64,000 nucleotides of DNA from assembly GCA_965232465.1 (NCBI GenBank), contig OZ246977.1, positions 2,418,001 through 2,482,000 on the forward strand, read 5' to 3'. The notes beneath the pieces were generated by a model that made no database searches, was not told the origin of the DNA, and saw only the letters and a program-made list of their open reading frames with translations. The stretch comes from G965232465 sp965232465 (GTDB lineage: Bacteria; Pseudomonadota; Alphaproteobacteria; JAQWUY01). How positions within the stretch are numbered: the first letter of the stretch is position 1; each line of letters begins with the position of its first letter. Positions 28,901 to 36,712 of this stretch are shown here, piece by piece. Position numbers and translations under genes: made by a program.

Positions 28901-29222
28901 CTTAGGCTTTGAGATTTTTGCAACAGGGGGGACGCAACAGTATTTTGGTGAAAATGGGGTACAATCGACCCGTATTTACAAGGTGGCGGAAGGCAGACCG
29001 CATATCTGTGATATGATTGTCAATGGGGAAGTGGACTTGGTATTTAATACTGTCGGTGGTGAAATGTCCATAAAAGATAGTTTTTCCTTGCGTAATGATA
29101 CTTTAATGAATAAAATACCCTATTATACGACTATCAATGGGTTTGAGGCAACAGTACGAGCCTTAGAATCCCAAGCCAAACAAGATTTTGATGTCATAGC
29201 GGTACAACAGTACTTTAATTAA
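25968..29222 (+). CDS. carB: Carbamoyl-phosphate synthase large chain
   Basis: CarB (1084 residues) makes carbamoyl phosphate for pyrimidines and arginine from bicarbonate, ATP and ammonia supplied by CarA. The duplicated ATP-grasp halves are clear: [20 protein letters not shown] and [19 protein letters not shown] in the first, [20 protein letters not shown] and [18 protein letters not shown] in the second. The C-terminal MGS-like allosteric domain ([19 protein letters not shown]) completes it. carA is not in this window. greA follows 30 bases later and may share its transcript. Confidence 0.98.
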   Translation: [1084 protein letters not shown]

Positions 29223-29252
29223 ATACATATATACACAAAGGAAAACATATAT

Positions 29253-29726
29253 ATGCAAAAAATACCTCTGACTAAGGGGGGGTATGATGCCTTGCAAAAG
29301 GAATTAAAAACCCTGCGTGATGTGGATCGCCCAACGGTCATTGCGGCGATTGCCGATGCCCGTGAACATGGGGATTTATCGGAAAATGCCGAATATCACG
29401 CCGCCCGTGAAAAACAATCGTTTATCGAAGGGCGTATAACAGAATTGGAATCCATAATATCCTTGGCGAATGTTATCGACCCACTGGAAATTGCCAGCGA
29501 TAAAATTACTTTTGGGGCAACGGTGATCATTGCCGATTGCGATACAGACGCAGAAAAAACCTATACCATAGTCGGCGACCCAGAAGCCAACCTTGCGGAA
29601 GGTAAAATATCCTTATCGTCCCCAGTGGCACAAGCGTTAATAGGCAAAGAAGAAGGCGACACCATACAAGTCCAAGCCCCCGGCGGCACAACCGAATATG
29701 AGATTGTTGAGATTTTGTATAAGTAG
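29253..29726 (+). CDS. greA: Transcription elongation factor GreA, copy 1
   Basis: GreA (157 residues) rescues backtracked RNA polymerase by stimulating transcript cleavage. The N-terminal coiled coil contains the tip motif AREHGDLSENAEYHAAREKQ with the two acidic residues (D and E) that act in the polymerase channel. The C-terminal domain ends IQVQAPGGTTEYEIVEI. A second, almost identical copy lies at 31277. I call this the ancestral copy because it directly follows carB in an operon-like arrangement, though the sequence alone does not settle it. Confidence 0.97.
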   Translation: MQKIPLTKGGYDALQKELKTLRDVDRPTVIAAIADAREHGDLSENAEYHAAREKQSFIEGRITELESIISLANVIDPLEIASDKITFGATVIIADCDTDAEKTYTIVGDPEANLAEGKISLSSPVAQALIGKEEGDTIQVQAPGGTTEYEIVEILYK

Positions 29727-29809
29727 AGTGTGATTTTATCAATAAAAAATGGTTATATAATAAAAAATAATATTTTTTTAGTTTTTTTACTAATTTTTCT
29801 TGACACTGG

Positions 29810-29838
29810 ATTTTATTAATGCTATATTTATGTTTATA
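29810..29838 (+). promoter_or_regulatory. Strong sigma-70-type promoter for the 30.0-kb gene pair
   Basis: TTGACA at 29810-29815 and TATATT at 29833-29838 are exactly 17 bases apart. The transcript would have a leader of roughly 160 bases before the ATG at 30008. A 9-bp A/T-rich inverted repeat (AATATTATT/AATAATATT) lies at about 29892-29913. Confidence 0.65.
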
Positions 29839-30007
29839 TGGCACATGGGTTTCATGTTATTTTCACTGGTTTATAGTATAATATAATAAGTTTAATATTA
29901 TTCTAAAATAATATTTTATTACTTGCGTTATTCTTAAATTTGGTGTACGATATATGTAGTGATTCGCGAGAGTTATTTGTACCAACTTTTATAAAAGGAG
30001 TTCAAAA

Positions 30008-30292
30008 ATGGATGAATACAGACATATTAAAGATAAATGGCTACGCACAGCCATTTGTTTTGCTAAGAATAACAACGATATTTTTTATTCTTCTAAGAGT
30101 AAATATTCTACGCAGGATGAAAAATTACTAAGGGATTGTTTAGAGAAAGAACATCCTCATTGCACAATCAAAGATGCACCTTTAAGTAAACTGTTAAATA
30201 ATGTTCGAACATCAGCTTTTCGTAAGACAGAATATTTTAAACAAGATGATTATGATAAAAGTAAGTATCATTTGATTTCATTAAAAGGTTAG
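30008..30292 (+). CDS. Small unknown protein, first gene of duplicated cassette 1
   Basis: I do not recognise this 94-residue basic protein. It has a good ribosome site (AAAGGAG at about 29995-30001). The C-terminal half, LLNNVRTSAFRKTEYFKQDD followed by YDKSKYHLISLKG, could be a small winged-helix or other DNA-binding fold, but this is only an impression. It ends two bases before the next gene, so they are translated together. The equivalent position in cassette 2 holds a different protein of 116 residues. Confidence 0.65.
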   Translation: MDEYRHIKDKWLRTAICFAKNNNDIFYSSKSKYSTQDEKLLRDCLEKEHPHCTIKDAPLSKLLNNVRTSAFRKTEYFKQDDYDKSKYHLISLKG

Positions 30293-30294
30293 TA

Positions 30295-30798
30295 ATGGAA
30301 AAAGTTATACAAAATCTGAGAACAACGATTGCTTGTATAATTGAACACGAACATATATTGACAAGCGATAGTGATATATCACCCATTGATGTTGTGCGTA
30401 AATTAGCGGAATATATAAAAAACCTAGAAAAGCAAGATACACATACACAAAAAATACCATACGATACACTAAACTATACTGCGGAATCTAATGAAAAAGA
30501 TGAAATAAACAAAGTCAGACGCAAATTACCCAAATGGCATACCAAGCCCCACCAAATTAACAGCCAAATAGTACAAGCATATCTTGACTATGAACAACAA
30601 ACAGACTACATTACAAAACAACAATTTCGGGAATATTGTGAAAAAAAAGGTATTCAAAATTTTGACAGTAACTTTCCCCAAATGTGCAACATATCCCCAA
30701 AAAATCATGGAAAAGTATTCGACATCAAACAAGATGGTGAAATTGTTTTATGGGAACCTGTGGCAGAGTATATTAAAAAGGTGTGGCAATGGTCTTAA
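30295..30798 (+). CDS. Unknown protein, conserved second gene of cassette 1
   Basis: This 167-residue protein is paralogous to the one at 32353. The N-terminal half is diverged (shared: SPIDVVRKLAEY against TPIDVARKLTEY). The C-terminal third is almost identical in protein and DNA: MCNISPKNHGKVFDIKQDGE, then IVLWEPVAEYIKKVW. The middle reads LPKWHTKPHQINSQIVQAYL. I recall similar segments at the ends of some restriction or HNH-type endonucleases, but no nuclease motif is present, so function is unassigned. Confidence 0.7.
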   Translation: MEKVIQNLRTTIACIIEHEHILTSDSDISPIDVVRKLAEYIKNLEKQDTHTQKIPYDTLNYTAESNEKDEINKVRRKLPKWHTKPHQINSQIVQAYLDYEQQTDYITKQQFREYCEKKGIQNFDSNFPQMCNISPKNHGKVFDIKQDGEIVLWEPVAEYIKKVWQWS

Positions 30799-30831
30799 AA
30801 CACTATTTATACAAATTTTCTGATAGCCTCG
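30795..30831 (+). repeat. Dispersed ~37-bp repeat, copy 2
   Basis: TTAAAACACTATTTATACAA followed by ATTTTCTGATAGCCTCG starts at the stop codon of the preceding gene. It matches the copies at 21024-21060 (inverted) and 32886-32915. Confidence 0.75.
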
Positions 30832-30857
30832 TTTTAAATTATAAAGGAAATAAAAAC

Positions 30858-31121
30858 ATGAAAAAATTATTAGTCATATTATCAATTTTTATATCAACAA
30901 ATGCTTACGCTTATCTATCACCAGGTAAATATTCAATAAGTGTTACCCGTGTAGATAATGATTTATATAAAACTATGTTTGGAACTTATATAAAAACTCG
31001 TTATTGTTATGAATATGTATATTATGATGATGCTATACTTATTTGGAATGGGAAGTATTCTTGGAATAATAAAATAATATTTAATGATGGTGAGGTTTGT
31101 GATGTGGAAGATGTGTTTTAA
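30858..31121 (+). CDS. Small secreted hypothetical protein
   Basis: This 87-residue protein starts at the ATG at 30858 with AAAGGA ten bases upstream. The signal peptide MKKLLVILSIFISTNAYA is textbook. The mature part (about 69 residues, rich in Tyr and Asp) has two cysteines, in RYCYEY and EVCDVE, which could pair in the periplasm. There is no recognisable family. It lies between the first cassette and greA copy 2. Confidence 0.65.
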   Translation: MKKLLVILSIFISTNAYAYLSPGKYSISVTRVDNDLYKTMFGTYIKTRYCYEYVYYDDAILIWNGKYSWNNKIIFNDGEVCDVEDVF

Positions 31122-31276
31122 TATCATAATAACCACATATACCTATAAATCGCCGTTTAAAGGCAGTTACAGTGCTTTTGTATAACAGATATATACCATT
31201 ATCTATTATGTATAAAAGAGTCGCTGTCGGCTTTAATATGGCTATTGTTTTTACATTATTGAAGGGAAACATATAT

Positions 31277-31750
31277 ATGCAAAAAATACCTCTGACTAAG
31301 GGGGGGTATGATGCCTTGCAAAAGGAATTAAAAACCCTGCGTGATGTGGATCGCCCAACGGTCATTGCGGCGATTGCCGATGCCCGTGAACATGGGGATT
31401 TATCGGAAAATGCCGAATATCACGCCGCCCGTGAAAAACAATCGTTTATCGAAGGGCGTATAACAGAATTGGAATCCATACTATCCTTGGCGGATGTTAT
31501 CGACCCGCTGGAAATTGCCAGCGATAAAATTACTTTTGGGGCAACGGTGATCATTGCCGATTGCGATACAGACGCAGAAAAAACCTATACCATAGTCGGC
31601 AACCCAGAAGCCAACCTTGCGGAAGGTAAAATATCCCTATCGTCCCCAGTGGCACAGGCGTTAATAGGCAAAGAAGAAGGCGACACCATACAAGTCCAAG
31701 CCCCCGGCGGCACAACCGAATATGAGATTGTCGAGATTCTGTATAAGTAA
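31277..31750 (+). CDS. greA: Transcription elongation factor GreA, copy 2
   Basis: This 157-residue GreA differs from the copy at 29253 at three residues that I can see: SILSLADVID for SIISLANVID (two changes) and GNPEA for GDPEA. Homology begins about 15 bases before the ATG and stops near the stop codon, so essentially only the coding sequence was duplicated or converted. The frame is open upstream to 31172, but the matched start and ribosome site place the ATG at 31277. The acidic tip motif is intact, so both copies should be active. Confidence 0.95.
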   Translation: MQKIPLTKGGYDALQKELKTLRDVDRPTVIAAIADAREHGDLSENAEYHAAREKQSFIEGRITELESILSLADVIDPLEIASDKITFGATVIIADCDTDAEKTYTIVGNPEANLAEGKISLSSPVAQALIGKEEGDTIQVQAPGGTTEYEIVEILYK

Positions 31751-31767
31751 TGCGATGTAACAGCGTT

Positions 31768-31808
31768 TTAAAAAAGGGGGATATATTGTATGGTGTATCC
31801 CTTTTTTG
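31768..31808 (+). terminator. Terminator after greA copy 2
   Basis: AAAAAAGGGGGATA pairs with TATCCCTTTTTT and ends in a T-run. greA copy 1 has no equally clear terminator. Confidence 0.75.
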
Positions 31809-31848
31809 TTGGGTTGCGTATTTTTCTAAATGTTTTTTAAAAAACTTA

Positions 31849-31877
31849 TTGACATTTAGTATTTTATGTGTTATTTA
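31849..31877 (+). promoter_or_regulatory. Promoter-like sequence for the 31.9-kb gene pair
   Basis: TTGACA at 31849-31854 and TATTTA at 31872-31877 with a 17-base spacer. This is the same relative position as the promoter before cassette 1, though the surrounding sequence differs. Confidence 0.5.
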
Positions 31878-31928
31878 ATAATAGCATACAGTATGTTGTT
31901 TTGATTTTAATTAGAAAGGATTATTAAT

Positions 31929-32279
31929 ATGGCTTATAGATGTGGGAGTAACTGGAATGATGAAGCGGAGATGTGTTGTTTACTCATAATGAAAGTTTTA
32001 GAACCAGATTTTAGAAGAGGAGGACAAATAAAAATGTGTAGAAAGTTATATATAGATCTTGAAGCAAAAAGTTTAAGTGCTAAGGTTAGTAATTTTAAAT
32101 TTGTTGCTGGATACATTAAATCTTCTAATCCTTCTGAAGATACAAAAAGAATTTATGATAAGTTCAAAAGTTATACTGTGGACGAACTTAAAAATGTTAT
32201 ACTGCAAGAAACAAAACGCGAAGAAGTCAAAAGATGGATACAAAAGATGGATACAATGTTACAATTAATTTATTCATAG
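31929..32279 (+). CDS. Small unknown protein, first gene of duplicated cassette 2
   Basis: This 116-residue protein follows an AAAGGA site. The segment NWNDEAEMCCLLIMKVL and then KSLSAKVSNFKFVAGYIKSS recalls the small helical N-terminal module found before some HNH-type nucleases (W-DEE ... S--K--NF), but no nuclease domain follows. That similarity is from memory and weak. It is not obviously homologous to the 94-residue protein in the same position of cassette 1. Confidence 0.6.
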   Translation: MAYRCGSNWNDEAEMCCLLIMKVLEPDFRRGGQIKMCRKLYIDLEAKSLSAKVSNFKFVAGYIKSSNPSEDTKRIYDKFKSYTVDELKNVILQETKREEVKRWIQKMDTMLQLIYS

Positions 32280-32296
32280 TTCTCCTTTCCGAACCT

Positions 32297-32321
32297 AGAC
32301 CAGTGTATTTTGCACTGGTCT
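32297..32321. other. Hairpin between the two genes of cassette 2
   Basis: AGACCAGTG and CACTGGTCT form a perfect 9-bp stem with a 7-base loop. No T-run follows, so it is more likely an mRNA processing, attenuation or protein-binding element than a terminator. Cassette 1 lacks an equivalent. Confidence 0.55.
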
Positions 32322-32352
32322 GGGGGGTGGAAAATTTAAGTAAGGGTATAAC

Positions 32353-32889
32353 ATGACAAATAAGCAAAATCCTATACAATCGTTGCAACAGGCGGTCTTG
32401 TGTATTATGGAATACGAACAAAATCTTTTTATACAAAGTATGGAAAATGGCGATACTATCACGCCCATTGATGTGGCACGGAAATTGACTGAGTATGGTA
32501 AAATATTGGAAGATATGGGTATGGGGGACAGCATACCCATAAAAAGACAATCATTTGACATACAGGATGGAAAATCTGATTATTCTGAAGAAATTAACAA
32601 AGTTAAAAATAGATTGCCAAGATGGAAACGCAAACCTCACCAAAAAAACAGCCAAATAGTACAGGCATATTTTGATTGTAAAAAAAATTGTGAAAAGGTT
32701 TATGAAAAACATTTATACACTTATTGTACCGATGAACTGGGTATGGAGAGATTTTACATAAACTTTACCCAAATGTGCAACATATCCCCCAAAAATCACG
32801 GAAAAGTATTCGACATCAAACAAGATGGTGAAATTGTTTTATGGGAACCTGTGGCAGAATACATCAGAAAGGTGTGGCAACAATCTTAA
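32353..32889 (+). CDS. Unknown protein, conserved second gene of cassette 2
   Basis: This 178-residue paralogue of the protein at 30295 has an AAGGG site before its ATG. It keeps LPRWKRKPHQKNSQIVQAYF in the middle and ends with SPKNHGKVFDIKQDGEIVLW and EPVAEYIRKVW. The 3' ~110 bases are nearly identical between copies while the rest is diverged, a pattern of gene conversion or of selection on the C-terminal domain. Function unknown. Confidence 0.7.
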   Translation: MTNKQNPIQSLQQAVLCIMEYEQNLFIQSMENGDTITPIDVARKLTEYGKILEDMGMGDSIPIKRQSFDIQDGKSDYSEEINKVKNRLPRWKRKPHQKNSQIVQAYFDCKKNCEKVYEKHLYTYCTDELGMERFYINFTQMCNISPKNHGKVFDIKQDGEIVLWEPVAEYIRKVWQQS

Positions 32890-32915
32890 AACGCTATTTA
32901 CACAAACTTTCTGAT
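32886..32915 (+). repeat. Dispersed ~37-bp repeat, copy 3 (partial)
   Basis: TTAAAACGCTATTTACACAA followed by ACTTTCTGAT starts at the stop codon of the preceding gene. The distal part (GATAGCCTCG in the other copies) is changed here. Confidence 0.65.
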
Positions 32916-33046
32916 CATCTCTTTGCCAATAAATTTCGTAATGAATCCAGCGTGGTATTTTTTCCTTGTTATAAAACTATGCCAAGTATACCATAAAAAA
33001 ATGGTGGGTATAGGATATGTTTTCACATATTTGTATGCAAAAATAC

Positions 33047-34945
33047 TTATTCAAACTGCATAGTAGTTACAGCGTTTATTGCGTATTCTGGCAGGGTACC
33101 ATTAAATATATATTGGTAAAATTGCAATTCTGCTTGTAACGCATGGGCTTTGACTTTGGGGTTTTTAAAACCGTGGGCTTCGCCTTCGTACAAAATTAAA
33201 GCGGTGTCTATATTTTGTGTCCGTAACACAGAATATATCTGTTCGGCTTGGTTTTGCGATACAACCACATCCTCTGTGCCTTGTAATATCAAAACAGGCG
33301 TTTTTAAGGTATCCATATGTTGTATGGGGGAACGGGCATCGTATACATATTTGTGGGTGGCGTATGGGGCAATAAGGGATTCCAGATATTTGGATTCGAA
33401 TTTATGTGTTTCCGCTACCAAACTGTGTAAATCGCCAATGCCATATATGCTACACCCTGCCTTAAATATGTCCGAATACGCCAATAATGCACATAACACG
33501 GCATATCCCCCCGCAGAAGACCCACTTATACATACTTGGGCGGGATTACATAATCCATTATCGATACAATATTGTACCCCATATGCCACATCCGCCACAT
33601 CCAATTCCCCCCACCGCCGATTCAAACGGTTGCGATATAAACTGCCATATCCCGTTGATCCGGAATAATTTACATCCAACACCGCAAACCCACGGGAAGT
33701 CCAAAATTGTACCTTGTTGTTATAACTGGTGGTGGTCTGTCCTGTGGGACCGCCATGGGATTTTACCAACATAGGGGGTAAAGTGTCCTGTTTTATATAA
33801 GGATTTTTTGGGGCATAATAAAACGCATGTACCACATCGCCATCCGCATTAACAAAAGTTACAGGTTTTGGAACAGAAATATAATCGGCACTTAATGGTA
33901 ACGCATCCGATGTATGAATAGTATGGATATTTTGTACCGTTTGTGTATTACATTGCACCACCTGTATCGTATCGGGGGCATGTGGGTATTTTGCCACAAA
34001 GCCTATGTTGTCCCCCATTTTATCCCCTGTGTTATCCCCTGTGTTATCCCCTGTGCCCTCACTATGCAGGCTTAATATTTCACTTGGGGGGGTGCCTTCC
34101 CACCGCATAGGGGTAAATTTTCCATTATCAATTGTGCCCATCTGCCATTCCCCATGTTTACTGCCGATGGCAACGACTGTACCGTCAAGTACCGTATATG
34201 TCCGCATACCATATATCCACAATGGCATATAAAAATCCATTTGTATATGGGCGGTTATATTGTGTCCATTACAAAATATATGATGGTATTGCCCTGTATC
34301 TTTGACATAATACACATCGCCATTTGAACCAAAATGGGGCTGAAAATGTCCACAGCCTGTGGATATGGTTGTGCCATCTTGTACAATAGTACTGTTATCC
34401 CATGGCATATATTGTTTGTCCCATTGCAGCCACATAGTCCTATCTTGCCATACGGTCGGGCAATGGTAAAAATCCGCCCCTGTGGCAATAATTTTTGTGG
34501 TTTTGGCATGGAAACTATACCGTTCCATATGCTGGGCATGGGTGGCGATATGTTCACATACATATGTTATCGTATCGTCATACGCATTATACACCACATC
34601 CGCATAATAATAGCTACCATCACCTATAAGTGGCGTATATACAGTATCCTTGACCAGTACCAACATATTGCTATTAGTGTCCGCAAACACAATCCCATGC
34701 GGGCATACACACATACATTCGCCCCCATACACATTTATGCGGGTACCAACGCTATAATCAGTGTTGGACATTTCATCTTTTATATCTTGGGGGGAATCGA
34801 TAGCACAGGAAAAAATACCCACTTGTTTTTTGTGGGTATGGGCAATTGTATAATACACCCGCCCGCCATATATGCACACAGATTGAAAACCAACATATGG
34901 GGTATTCATAACAGATACAGTTAAAGGTGATGGATATATTTGCAT
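33047..34945 (-). CDS. S9-family (prolyl oligopeptidase-type) peptidase
   Basis: This 632-residue protein has an N-terminal beta-propeller-like region and a C-terminal alpha/beta hydrolase of the S9C acylaminoacyl-peptidase type. The oxyanion region is SHGGPTGQTTTSYNNKVQFW. The catalytic Ser sits in ISGSSAGGY (near residue 475), the Asp in LQGTEDVV (near 558) and the His in EGEAHGFKN (near 590). There is no signal peptide, so it probably acts in the cytoplasm on short peptides. A low-complexity GDNTGDNTGDKMGDN stretch, from a 12-bp tandem repeat near 34016-34055, lies at the propeller-hydrolase border. Divergent from bluB. Confidence 0.92.
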   Translation of the reverse strand: MQIYPSPLTVSVMNTPYVGFQSVCIYGGRVYYTIAHTHKKQVGIFSCAIDSPQDIKDEMSNTDYSVGTRINVYGGECMCVCPHGIVFADTNSNMLVLVKDTVYTPLIGDGSYYYADVVYNAYDDTITYVCEHIATHAQHMERYSFHAKTTKIIATGADFYHCPTVWQDRTMWLQWDKQYMPWDNSTIVQDGTTISTGCGHFQPHFGSNGDVYYVKDTGQYHHIFCNGHNITAHIQMDFYMPLWIYGMRTYTVLDGTVVAIGSKHGEWQMGTIDNGKFTPMRWEGTPPSEILSLHSEGTGDNTGDNTGDKMGDNIGFVAKYPHAPDTIQVVQCNTQTVQNIHTIHTSDALPLSADYISVPKPVTFVNADGDVVHAFYYAPKNPYIKQDTLPPMLVKSHGGPTGQTTTSYNNKVQFWTSRGFAVLDVNYSGSTGYGSLYRNRLNRRWGELDVADVAYGVQYCIDNGLCNPAQVCISGSSAGGYAVLCALLAYSDIFKAGCSIYGIGDLHSLVAETHKFESKYLESLIAPYATHKYVYDARSPIQHMDTLKTPVLILQGTEDVVVSQNQAEQIYSVLRTQNIDTALILYEGEAHGFKNPKVKAHALQAELQFYQYIFNGTLPEYAINAVTTMQFE

Positions 34946-35005
34946 GTGCGTTCATATTTGTGTATAGTATTGATAGTATATAATGCGTAATAGGAATATG
35001 TAAAC

Positions 35006-35635
35006 ATGTATTTTGATAAAAAATTTAGGGAGCAACTTCGACAACTGTTTTTATGGCGGCGGGATGTACGGCGGTTTTGTCCCGACCCTGTGGACGAAGA
35101 CATATTAAAGCATATTTTACGCCAAGCCATGCTTGCCCCCAGTGTGGGATATGCCCAACCATGGCGGTTTATTTCCGTCAAATCCCCCGATATTCGACAG
35201 CAAATTATTCAAAATTATGAAAAAGCCAATACAGAAGCCAGCAATATTTACGACAATGAACGGGCGGAGTTGTACCGTTCCTTAAAATTATCCGGCTTAA
35301 AAGACGCCCCTGTACACTTGGCCATATTTTGTGAAAAAGATACAAACACAGGCAAGGGATTAGGACGGCAAACCATGCCCGAAACTTTGGATTATTCGGT
35401 GGTTGCCGCCATTGAAAACTTATGGCTTGCCGCACGGGCATATGGCATTGGCATGGGGTGGGTCAGCATTCTTGATCCAGATGATGTAAAAAAAACCTTG
35501 CATGTGCCAAAAAATTGGCGGTTAATTGGGTATATGTGCCTGGGATACCCGGTCGAGGAACACAGGGACCCTGAACTTATCCGTGCAGGTTGGGAACGCA
35601 CAAAAGATTTTGATTCGGTATTTTTTGAAAAATAA
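35006..35635 (+). CDS. bluB: 5,6-dimethylbenzimidazole synthase
   Basis: BluB (209 residues) cannibalises reduced FMN to make dimethylbenzimidazole, the lower ligand of vitamin B12. The flavin-nitroreductase-like fold shows RRDVRRFCPDPVDEDILKHI, MLAPSVGYAQPWRFISV, GLGRQTMPETLDYSVV and GIGMGWVSILDPDDV, all characteristic of BluB rather than general nitroreductases. No other cobalamin gene is in the window. The start overlaps no neighbour, and the divergent S9 peptidase is 60 bases away. Confidence 0.93.
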   Translation: MYFDKKFREQLRQLFLWRRDVRRFCPDPVDEDILKHILRQAMLAPSVGYAQPWRFISVKSPDIRQQIIQNYEKANTEASNIYDNERAELYRSLKLSGLKDAPVHLAIFCEKDTNTGKGLGRQTMPETLDYSVVAAIENLWLAARAYGIGMGWVSILDPDDVKKTLHVPKNWRLIGYMCLGYPVEEHRDPELIRAGWERTKDFDSVFFEK

Positions 35636-35734
35636 ATACTGATAGCACACAAAAACCAAGATACAGAACCGGCATCTTAATACCCAAATATTAAAAACCT
35701 TGCCCTTGTCTTAATTTATTGATATATTCATACC

Positions 35735-36712
35735 ATGGACACCTATGATAACATATACGATGTATTGCATCATCAAATTCCCATAAAAACTTTTACCATG
35801 ATGGCAAAGGTACAATCGGATATTTCGCTTGCCCCATATGCTGGGTCTATGCTTCGGGGGATATTTGGACACGGATTATACAAATTACGGATAAATGATA
35901 CCATCGCCGAATCTTTGTCGGATATAGATAAATATAAATTATGCCCATACCGCATGATATTCGAACCGCCCCAGCTGAAAAATCCTGTTTATGGCATCAC
36001 AGATATTCCTGTGCCATATGTAATTGTTCCGCCTTTGGATGGAAAGCGGTTGTATCAACAAGGGGCGTGTTTTACATTTCATATCACGCTTATCGGTAAT
36101 GCCATACAAAAACTACCTTATGTGGTGCATGCCTTTGATATAGCCCTGCAACATGGGGTGGGTAGGAAAAATCCCCAAGGGCATTTGGGCAATGCCATAT
36201 TGCAATCCGTGTCCTGTGATAATCACATTATATGGGATGACCAACAAAAAACCATATTGCCATACACTCCATATTTATCGGTAAAATCCATACAAACCGC
36301 ACAATCAAATATACACCTGATATTAGAAACCCCCCTTCGACTGCAACAAGAAGGGGTTTTAATCACCCATCCGGACTTAATAACCGCAGAACGCCTGTTA
36401 ATGTCAGCTGTACGGCGGGTGTGTACCTTAATGACCATTCATACAGATACGGACATACATATGGATTTCGCCCGGTTGCGCAACTTAGCCCATACCATAA
36501 ATATACAACAGGATATAAAATTTCATAATTGGACCCGCTATTCCAGCCGTCAACAGCAAAAAATGGACTTAGGCGGATGGGTTGGTCATATTACTTTAAC
36601 AGGGGATATAACACCCTTCTTGCCATATTTGCAATTGGCACAGTATACACACATAGGCAAAAACACCCCCTTTGGATTGGGTAAGATACGCATACAGGAC
36701 ACAGATACATGA
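35735..36712 (+). CDS. cas6: CRISPR pre-crRNA endoribonuclease Cas6
   Basis: This 325-residue RAMP-fold protein cuts repeat RNA in pre-crRNA. The N-terminal region has SISLAPYAGSMLRGIFGHGL-like sequence (SDISLAPYAGSMLRGIFGHG) and CPYRMIFEPP. The middle has a Gly-rich HGVGRKNPQGHLGNA. The C-terminus ends with the diagnostic Cas6 Gly-rich loop HIGKNTPFGLGKIRI (about 306-320). This is the Cas6 form common with type III systems. Its stop overlaps the csx16 start (ATGA), so they form an operon with can2. It lies 25 kb from csm5 but would serve the array at 41.7-63 kb. Confidence 0.9.
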   Translation: MDTYDNIYDVLHHQIPIKTFTMMAKVQSDISLAPYAGSMLRGIFGHGLYKLRINDTIAESLSDIDKYKLCPYRMIFEPPQLKNPVYGITDIPVPYVIVPPLDGKRLYQQGACFTFHITLIGNAIQKLPYVVHAFDIALQHGVGRKNPQGHLGNAILQSVSCDNHIIWDDQQKTILPYTPYLSVKSIQTAQSNIHLILETPLRLQQEGVLITHPDLITAERLLMSAVRRVCTLMTIHTDTDIHMDFARLRNLAHTINIQQDIKFHNWTRYSSRQQQKMDLGGWVGHITLTGDITPFLPYLQLAQYTHIGKNTPFGLGKIRIQDTDT

